DNA of 64,000 nt from Maridesulfovibrio sp. (GTDB taxonomy: Bacteria > Desulfobacterota > Desulfovibrionia > Desulfovibrionales > Desulfovibrionaceae), in NCBI RefSeq assembly GCF_963666665.1, contig NZ_OY762999.1, forward strand, positions 3,630,001-3,694,000, written 5' to 3'. A program made the translations under genes and the position numbers. The notes under the pieces were generated by a model. It was not told the DNA's origin. It searched no databases and saw nothing but the letters and a program-made list of their open reading frames with translations. Of the stretch, positions 58,202 to 64,000 are shown piece after piece (position 1 is the first letter of the stretch; the number at the start of each line of letters is the position of its first letter).

Positions 58202-59614
58202 ATGTCTAAGGAATACATTTTAACATTTACCGAAGAGCAGCATCTAGCATTGAAGGCGCATTTTTATGCAGGAGATGGCAAAGAAGGTGTCGCATTTGCT
58301 GTTTGTGGCCAATGCAAGGGGGCAAAACGGCATCGCTTGTTAGTGCAGGAAGTCATTATAGTTCCTAATGCTAGCTGCTCCTTTCGGTCTGACTGTGCGG
58401 TTACTTGGTCAACTGACCTTATAGAACCTTTATTGGACAAAATTGAAGGTAAAAGACTGTCCGTGGTTAAGATTCATAGTCATCCGAATGGTCTTTCCTC
58501 TTTTTCAAAGGTTGATGATCAGAGTGATTCTGCTTTGTTGTCTGTACTAAATGGTTATTTAGAGAATGACGTGCCCCACGGTAGTGCTGTAATGCTGGTT
58601 AATGGGCATATGTTTGGTCGTATTTGGGATAAAAAAAATGAATTAATACCCTTAACTTCAATTAACGTTGTGGGTGATGATTTGCACTACTGGTATAGTC
58701 ATCAGTGTGAGCGTGGTAAATGTGATTTTACTGCTTCGCACGCACAACTTTTTGGCAAGGGGACAACTGAGAGGTTGCGTGAACTCTCAGTTGCTATTGT
58801 CGGTTGCTCAGGGACAGGTAGCCCTCTTGCAGAGCAGCTTGCCCGGCTTGGGGTGAAGCGGCTTACTTTAATCGACGATGATATAATTGAAGCTCGCAAT
58901 GTTAACCGTATTTATAATTCAACAATGGCTGATGTCAGCGCAGGAAAAAAGAAAGTTGAACTTACTAAATGCGCTTTAGACAGAATTGGAATTGAAACTG
59001 ATATAAACGCTATCCCTTATAATTTGTGGGATCCAAGATCTGTAAAAGCTGTAGCTGAATGCGATATTGTCTTCGGGTGCATGGATTCGGTTGATGGTCG
59101 CTACCTTCTTAATTCCATAGCGACTTACTATATGCTTCCATACTTTGATATTGGAATACGTTTGGAGGCCGATCCTACAGGTATTGAACAGGGGGCAATT
59201 CGAGAAGTTTGCGGTACTATACATTATTTACAGCCTGGCCGTTCTAGTCTTGTGAGTAGAGGGCTGTTTAGCATGGATGATGTTTCGAGTGCAGGTTTGC
59301 GTCGTGTTGACCCTCAGGCATATTCAACTCAGGAAGCTGAAGGTTACATTTCAGGTGTTGTTGAGACAAGTCCTGCTGTGATTAGTGTGAATACATTAGG
59401 CGCATCTCTCGCGGTAAATGAATTGTTGAGCCGTCTTCATCCCTACAGGGAAGAGGGCAACTCAGAATATTCACAAGTTATATTTAGTCTGTCGAGTATG
59501 GAAATTTTTGGCGAGCCAGAAGATAATTCTTGCCTTATGTTTCGTGATAAAGTTGGTGTTGGCGATATTACCCCTTTGTTAGGCATGCCCGAACTTTCTG
59601 TAAGGAGTCGTTAG
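58202..59614 (+). CDS. JAB deubiquitinase-like / E1-like (ThiF) fusion
   Basis: The start at ATG 58202 gives 470 residues. The N-terminal JAB/MPN domain (about 15-160) has a complete JAMM site: Glu28, His92-Ser-His94, Ser102 and Asp105. The C-terminal E1 domain (about 185-440) has the ATP-binding GCSGTG (201-206), Asp225-227, Asn233-x2-Arg236, Lys249-251 and Asp295. The loop that holds cysteines in ThiF-like E1s reads LQPGRSSLVSRGL, with serines, so adenylation seems possible but thioester formation at the usual place does not. The fusion suggests processing and activation by one protein. It overlaps the DUF6527 gene by one base. Confidence 0.87.
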   Translation: MSKEYILTFTEEQHLALKAHFYAGDGKEGVAFAVCGQCKGAKRHRLLVQEVIIVPNASCSFRSDCAVTWSTDLIEPLLDKIEGKRLSVVKIHSHPNGLSSFSKVDDQSDSALLSVLNGYLENDVPHGSAVMLVNGHMFGRIWDKKNELIPLTSINVVGDDLHYWYSHQCERGKCDFTASHAQLFGKGTTERLRELSVAIVGCSGTGSPLAEQLARLGVKRLTLIDDDIIEARNVNRIYNSTMADVSAGKKKVELTKCALDRIGIETDINAIPYNLWDPRSVKAVAECDIVFGCMDSVDGRYLLNSIATYYMLPYFDIGIRLEADPTGIEQGAIREVCGTIHYLQPGRSSLVSRGLFSMDDVSSAGLRRVDPQAYSTQEAEGYISGVVETSPAVISVNTLGASLAVNELLSRLHPYREEGNSEYSQVIFSLSSMEIFGEPEDNSCLMFRDKVGVGDITPLLGMPELSVRSR

Positions 59615-59964
59615 TGTTTAAGGTAAAGAAGTTGTTTAGAATATTTCTACGATGGTTTTATTCGGTACTGCCAGGTTATTCAACTTTTGTCGTAGAAGAG
59701 GAGCTTCCCAAAAAGCTCAAAAAGAGAGCCCTCTACGTTGTTCAAGAAGATGGATATGTTGAGTTTGCTGCAATGCTATGTCCGTGTGGATGCGGTAAAA
59801 TTTTGTATATGAACCTCCTTACTGACGAGAGACCGTGTTGGCGAGTTAAAATACATAAAAACAATACAGCTAGTTTGCATCCTTCAGTCAATAGACAGAA
59901 GGGGTGTTGCTCTCATTTTTGGTTTAAAAAAGGGCGAGTTGTGTGGTGTGATGATGCTGAGTAG
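59614..59964 (+). CDS. DUF6527 protein of ubiquitin-like operons
   Basis: A 116-residue protein with GTG start at 59614, overlapping the last base of the JAB-E1 gene. After a hydrophobic/basic N-terminus (FRIFLRWFYSVLPGYS) it has LCPCGCGKILYMNLL, then LHPSV and CCSHFWFKKGRVVWC. These conserved Cys and His residues mark DUF6527, which is found with E1, E2 and JAB genes in such operons. Metal binding or a protease-like role is likely but unproved. It ends the operon before a terminator at 60010. Confidence 0.82.
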   Translation: MFKVKKLFRIFLRWFYSVLPGYSTFVVEEELPKKLKKRALYVVQEDGYVEFAAMLCPCGCGKILYMNLLTDERPCWRVKIHKNNTASLHPSVNRQKGCCSHFWFKKGRVVWCDDAE

Positions 59965-60009
59965 TTAAAATGTGTATTTTAAAGACTCTAATGTTGTGTA
60001 AAAATAATT

Positions 60010-60044
60010 GAGGGCCATTTTTTCATATGAAAAAATGGCCCTCT
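60010..60044 (+). terminator. Rho-independent terminator of the ubiquitin-like operon
   Basis: Perfect stem GAGGGCCATTTTTTC with GAAAAAATGGCCCTC and following T residues, 45 bp after the DUF6527 stop. Confidence 0.88.
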
Positions 60045-60121
60045 TAGGTTGTTGATCGCCTTAGAGTTCAGTATACAGCTTTGAGACTGAAAAACAAAAT
60101 TTACGTAATGAGATATGAGGA

Positions 60122-61071
60122 TTTGGCCTGACTCAGGGACTTGAGCTTTCAAGAGACTTCTACCGCCGTTGCGCGGAACCTATGATGCAAAAAGTTCTGG
60201 CGGACCTCCTTGATCAGCTGGCTATCGGGCTGGCTGGTGAGGGTTCCGAGTGTTTCGGCTTTGATGACGAACATTCACAGGATCATGACTGGGGTCCGGC
60301 ATTTTGTGTCTGGGTACCTGATGATAAACTGGATGCTCTGCGCGGTCGGGTGGAGGGGATATTAAATTTTCTGCCCGAGACTTTTGAAGGCGTTCCCAGC
60401 CGTATGGTTCCCGGGAAACGCATTGGCCGTTGCGGATTGTTCGGCATCGGAGAATTCTACAGCAAATTTACCCGCTACAAGCGCCCTCCGCAGTCCGTGG
60501 AGGAATGGTTTGCCATCCCGGAACATTTTCTGGCCACCTGCACCAACGACGAGGTCTTTCGCGATGATGGCGGCGATTTTTCCGCCTACCGTCAGGCTCT
60601 GTTGGATTACTATCCGAAGATGTGCGCTTGAAGAAAATCGCCGCCCGCTGCGGAACCATGGCCCAGAGCGGGCAGTACAACCTGCTACGTACTGCCAAGC
60701 GCGGTGATGCGGTTGCGTCCTTGCAGGCTCTGTCCAAGTTTGTGGAAGCTACGCTTTCCCTGCAGTTCTTGCTGAGTAAAAAGTATATGCTTTTTTACAA
60801 ATGGTCTTTCCGAGCCTGTCAGGGGCTTCCTACTGCCCAGCGCGTGCTGGCCAAGCTGAAGATCCTGATGGATTCATACAACGCCGCTGGTGCTAACGAT
60901 CCTAAGGTTCTGGAAGCCAATATTGAAGCTGTCTGCGTGGAATGCGTGGCCCAGCTCCGGCAGGCCGGACTTTCCTCTGCCGAAGGTGACTGGCTCATGA
61001 GTCATGCGGAATTCATTCAGTCCCGTATCGGTAGCGAGTTCATGCGCAATCTTCCTGTTTTGATCGGTTAA
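60122..61071 (+). pseudogene. DUF4037 protein with two frameshifts
   Basis: The conserved N-terminus GLELSRDFYRRCAEPMMQK begins at about 60137, but no start codon occurs in this frame. An ATG at 60108 (MRYEDLA) is in another frame that ends at 60129. The nucleotidyltransferase-like core (GEGSECFGFDDEHSQDHDWG) is intact to about 60620. There the frame breaks: CCGAAGATG reads better as CCGGAAGATG, which would continue into VRLKKIAARCGTMAQSG in the next frame, ending at 61071. Two frameshifts make a decayed gene the best reading; sequencing errors are the alternative. GC is higher than in the preceding cargo, closer to the host. Confidence 0.75.
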
Positions 61072-61098
61072 GTTTTACAGGAAATATTGATTATCAAG

Positions 61099-61136
61099 AA
61101 ACCCCGCTGTGTTTATGCATGGCGGGGTTTATTTTT
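61099..61136 (+). terminator. Rho-independent terminator
   Basis: AAACCCCGC with GCGGGGTTT followed by a T run, 28 bp after the stop of the DUF4037 gene. Confidence 0.85.
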
Positions 61137-61360
61137 TGTGGAGTGAAGCACTAGATATTTTCTCAAATATATCTGCTGCTAAGGTTTGTCGCTCTGTCGG
61201 CAACGTTTCACATGTCTCTTTTATAGACTCTCAATGATTCGTATGATAAATCCACCACTGTTTCTTAATATTCTACCAAGCTATCTTTGTTCTTATTCAT
61301 AATCGATTAATTCTGACGTTGTGCAGAATTATTTTCTGGATACTAGAGAGGGGGCGGAAC

Positions 61361-64000
61361 ATGAGACTGGAAGAGAGAATTGTACTTGATGGTGCGGCTG
61401 CAGTTGTGGTTGAGCAAGCTGCTCAGGCTATGGCTGATGCGCATATAGTTGATAATACTGCTGACGCAAATGCCACACAGGATTCTCATGCTGAACATGA
61501 TGCTAAGGACACTGCGAAAGCTGATTCCGGCTCTGCCGAGACTGCAGAAGCACCGGATGTTGCCGCGCTTCTGAAAGCTGTAGCTCCTCAGGGAAATCAG
61601 CCTGTCGGTGTTGCTCCTGCCAAAGATAATACAGCTACGGCTGTTCTTAAAGACAACTCTCAGCCTGAAGAAGATCCGGTCACTGTGCTGGTTGCCTCCA
61701 GCGGCCTTGCAGATGTTAATGATCTGCTCGGAGCCGCCAAGGAAAATGTGGTTACTGTTACCTATGACGGTGACTCCGCTAATCCTGATGATATTTTCAA
61801 CAAAATTGAATCCGCTCTCGACGGCAAACAGGCCGCATCCATCGGCTTTGCCTCCCATTCTATTGGCTCCGGTTCCATTCATCTGGGCGGAGATTACTCC
61901 GTTGATGCCGATACCCTTCTTTCCAATCTTGAAATGACCGAATTCTGGAAGAATGTCGGCTCGCTTGTTGAATCTGATGGTCATATCGACCTGCTCGGTT
62001 GCGGTGTTGCCGGAGGCGAAGTTGGTAAGGATTTCATTGCTAAGCTGGAACAGATCACCGGACGCGAGATTGCCGCAAGTATTGATGATACCGGGAATAC
62101 TGAAGCAGGTGGCAACTGGCTGCTTGAGGAAGGCGGGGTTGATCTTGCGCAAGTTTATTTTGATAGTGGGAAGTTGGGTGAGTTTGATGGGGTGTTGGCT
62201 ACTGACTCAATTATAATTAATTTGAATTATGGCGGTACCCCACAAACTTTGTATGACGTTGATGGGGATGGATATTATGAGATTGATACTACTGAAAAAT
62301 TGGTTGCTTTGTCACAAACAACAAATAAAACAGCAGACTGGTCCCGTAACTATGAACTAACAGGCGATATTCGTTTTAGCTCGGATGTGCTTAGTGTTGA
62401 TTGGGATGGAGATGGAATGCCGTCTGACATGATAGGTTTTAGGCCGATTGGTTATCACACGGGGAATAAAGCTTCATTTGAGGGAACGGCCTTTAGCGGT
62501 AAGTTTAATGGTAATGATCATACAATATACAATTTATATACTAACCGCAAATTATATTATTATACGGGTTTGTTTGGGTATGTTGAAAATGCAAAAATAT
62601 TTGCGCTAAATGTAACGGGAACGATATACGGAAGGACTTACACAGGTGGTCTAGTAGGAAAAGCAACTAACTCAATAATTGAAAAATGTTCCTTTGGTGG
62701 AGCGGTTCAAGGGTCTGGCTATTACGCAGGTGGATTAGTTGGTTTGCTATATAGCTCGTCTACAATAGAAAATTGTTCTTCAAAAGGTAGTGTGACTGGC
62801 GGTTATTGGGCTGGAGGATTAGTTGGTGGAGCTTCAGGGATCTCAACAGCATCTATTGTAAGAAGTTCTTCTTCGTCGACAGTTGACTGTGGCATTGGGG
62901 CTGGCGGACTTGCTGGTGTAATTTCTGGTTCAAATTTTATTAGTGACAGCTTTTCGAGTGGCAATGTCAATGGTGAAGCTGCAACTGGTGGGCTTGTTGC
63001 TGAGACACGAGGATCTAGCTCTGTAAGATTTAGTTATTCAACCAGTAGAGTTGATGGAAAGCAATCTGTTGGTGGGTTGATAGGTCAAATGCATGACTCA
63101 AGTTATGTTTCAAATAGCTATTCTTCAGGAATAGTAAATGGAGAAAAAAGTGTTGGCGGTTTAGTTGGAAGGAGCAGTGCAAATAATAAAATTACAAATA
63201 ACTACGCTCTTAATAGTCAGGTAAATGGGGATACTGATGTCGGTAGAGTTGTAGGGTTGTTGTTAGGGGCTTCACTTTCAAATAATCATGCTAATAGGGC
63301 AATGCGTGTGACAGGAGGCTCTGTTAGTGCCAAAAGCTTGAGTGGTATTGATGGCGCAAACATATCAAACTCTCCTTACAATGCTTACAAAGACTGGGAT
63401 CAAACATTATGGGAATTTCCCTCATCACATAATGATCACCCCACCCTAAGGCCAGACAGGATTGTACTTCCAAATCCTGACACTACTTCTGCTCCCAGCA
63501 ACACCGAAGCATCAAGCGATAGCCCCAATGACAGCTCTTCTTCTGTAACACATGTTGTCGACACAAGTAATCATTCGTCTTCGAATGGAAAAGATATCAC
63601 AGTTAAAGAATATGCAAGTAATTTGAATAAGAAATATAAAAATGAGGAAATTGACCGTAATCAGCTAGTAGATGAGTATATTGAAGGTTTGATTAAATAT
63701 AACGACGACACCGATGATCCTAGTTCAAAGGCATTACGTCCAGACAAAGCCAGTGCTGCATGGGTGCAGCTTCGGGGGGGGGATGCTGATGGTGAGGCCT
63801 CTGAAGCTGCAAAGATAATTTTCGATAATCTACATTACGACGACACTGAAAAAAATAAAGATAAAACTTCGCTTACACCTGAAGAAAAAAAGATAGCAGA
63901 AGCTAACAATAAAAAAACAAAGAAATTAAATAGAGAAATCAAAATCCTTGAAAAACTTTATTCTGATCGCGGAAAGTCGTTTGACAGTGAGCAGTTTATT
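61361..64000 (+). CDS. Very large surface protein with DUF4347 and GLUG repeats, partial
   Basis: It starts at ATG 61361 (GGCGGA upstream) and is open to the window end, at least 880 residues. The N-terminus has LEERIVLDGAAA, like the LEPR-x2-DGAA motif of giant adhesins. An Ala/Asp-rich stretch leads into a DUF4347 domain (about 105-280; LLGCGVAGGEVGKDF, then WLLEEGGVDLAQ). From about residue 300 to 660 GLUG-type repeats recur (TGGLVGKA, AGGLVGLL, GGLIGQM), forming a beta-helix-like stalk. A nine-G tract lies at 63774-63782. The C-terminal visible part is Lys/Asp-rich. Such proteins are usually secreted by type I systems as adhesins. It was not closed in the window. Confidence 0.85.
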   Translation, partial: MRLEERIVLDGAAAVVVEQAAQAMADAHIVDNTADANATQDSHAEHDAKDTAKADSGSAETAEAPDVAALLKAVAPQGNQPVGVAPAKDNTATAVLKDNSQPEEDPVTVLVASSGLADVNDLLGAAKENVVTVTYDGDSANPDDIFNKIESALDGKQAASIGFASHSIGSGSIHLGGDYSVDADTLLSNLEMTEFWKNVGSLVESDGHIDLLGCGVAGGEVGKDFIAKLEQITGREIAASIDDTGNTEAGGNWLLEEGGVDLAQVYFDSGKLGEFDGVLATDSIIINLNYGGTPQTLYDVDGDGYYEIDTTEKLVALSQTTNKTADWSRNYELTGDIRFSSDVLSVDWDGDGMPSDMIGFRPIGYHTGNKASFEGTAFSGKFNGNDHTIYNLYTNRKLYYYTGLFGYVENAKIFALNVTGTIYGRTYTGGLVGKATNSIIEKCSFGGAVQGSGYYAGGLVGLLYSSSTIENCSSKGSVTGGYWAGGLVGGASGISTASIVRSSSSSTVDCGIGAGGLAGVISGSNFISDSFSSGNVNGEAATGGLVAETRGSSSVRFSYSTSRVDGKQSVGGLIGQMHDSSYVSNSYSSGIVNGEKSVGGLVGRSSANNKITNNYALNSQVNGDTDVGRVVGLLLGASLSNNHANRAMRVTGGSVSAKSLSGIDGANISNSPYNAYKDWDQTLWEFPSSHNDHPTLRPDRIVLPNPDTTSAPSNTEASSDSPNDSSSSVTHVVDTSNHSSSNGKDITVKEYASNLNKKYKNEEIDRNQLVDEYIEGLIKYNDDTDDPSSKALRPDKASAAWVQLRGGDADGEASEAAKIIFDNLHYDDTEKNKDKTSLTPEEKKIAEANNKKTKKLNREIKILEKLYSDRGKSFDSEQFI

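Larger units (their letters stand above)
45980..60045 (+). mobile_element. Tn7-like transposon: right end, tnsABCDE and probable cargo; left end not found
   Basis: The right terminus TGTGGACAGACAAT (45980) closely resembles the Tn7 terminus. It is followed by four TnsB-type repeats and tnsA-tnsB-tnsC-tnsD-tnsE to 53882. The following AT-rich genes (Sel1, RHH-GNAT-XRE-ImmA, ubiquitin-like operon) are likely cargo. I set the right limit provisionally at the terminator at 60044, because no inverted copy of the terminus or repeats was found up to 64000. The element could extend beyond the window, or its left end could be deleted. The 5-bp sequence before the terminus (TTAGG) is the expected target duplication. 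Confidence 0.65.

Noticed and set aside
59965..60121. Possible left end of the Tn7-like element after the ubiquitin-like operon
   Set aside because: Neither the inverted terminus nor the repeat cores of either element occur here; only a terminator is seen.
61343..62152. Long minus-strand frame of 269 codons opposite the giant surface protein
   Set aside because: It is the complement of a strongly coding plus-strand frame (DUF4347) and its translation shows no family. It is a shadow frame.

Overview
The window looks like chromosome of a marine sulfate reducer of the Desulfovibrio/Maridesulfovibrio group (inference). The reasons are moderate GC content, a MucR-type zinc-finger regulator, flagellar and envelope genes of Gram-negative type, and a family of dispersed intergenic repeats that I associate with these genomes. 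No rRNA, tRNA or CRISPR array was recognised. Layout: (1) 1-7.7 kb, minus strand, is a surface glycan operon: a wHTH regulator, then a bacillosamine-like set (4,6-dehydratase, aminotransferase, NeuD/PglD-type acetyltransferase, PglC-type phosphosugar transferase), a GT4 glycosyltransferase and an AsnB-type amidotransferase. KdsD (arabinose-5-phosphate isomerase, KDO pathway) follows. (2) 8.8-19.9 kb is a split type II secretion locus. GspF and a GspC-like PDZ protein lie on the minus strand. A beta-propeller-like lipoprotein and GspG-H-I-J-K-L-M-N lie on the plus strand. A membrane histidine kinase/response regulator pair sits between the halves. GspD and GspE are not in the window. (3) 19.9-45.7 kb is mostly housekeeping and envelope genes: an MnmM-like methyltransferase, an FdtA/FdtB/GT2 sugar cassette, FliM, a Tat-exported M15 peptidase, MucR, signalling proteins, an AMIN-domain amidase, GlpX, a WaaF-like heptosyltransferase, a C25-fold/SPOR lipoprotein, two DJ-1/GlxA proteins, RimO, a PAS kinase, RdgB and GlmS.

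(4) From 45.75 kb a Tn7-like island follows glmS. The right end of one element lies 25 bp after the glmS stop and leads into a 36-codon tnsA remnant. That remnant is cut exactly by the right end of a second, complete element carrying tnsA, tnsB, tnsC, tnsD(tniQ) and tnsE (46.1-53.9 kb). Both tnsA genes are preceded by an array of 20-bp-period repeats (candidate TnsB sites) and by a hairpin that covers the ribosome binding site. In each case the predicted native promoter would start transcription inside the hairpin loop. This resembles the read-through protection known in IS10 and IS50.

(5) Probable cargo follows (53.9-60.0 kb, AT-richer): a Sel1-repeat protein, a minus-strand RHH-GNAT-XRE-ImmA operon and, divergently, a compact ubiquitin-like operon. 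That operon encodes a three-domain beta-grasp polyprotein ending in Gly, an E2-like protein with no cysteine, a JAB-E1 fusion whose usual E1 cysteine region is serine-rich, and a DUF6527 protein. This is the most interesting system in the window. No left end of either Tn7-like element was found, so the island boundary is unknown.

(6) 60.1-64.0 kb holds a DUF4037 gene with two frameshifts and the start of a very large DUF4347/GLUG-repeat surface protein. That protein contains a nine-G tract that could be phase-variable, and it runs off the window.
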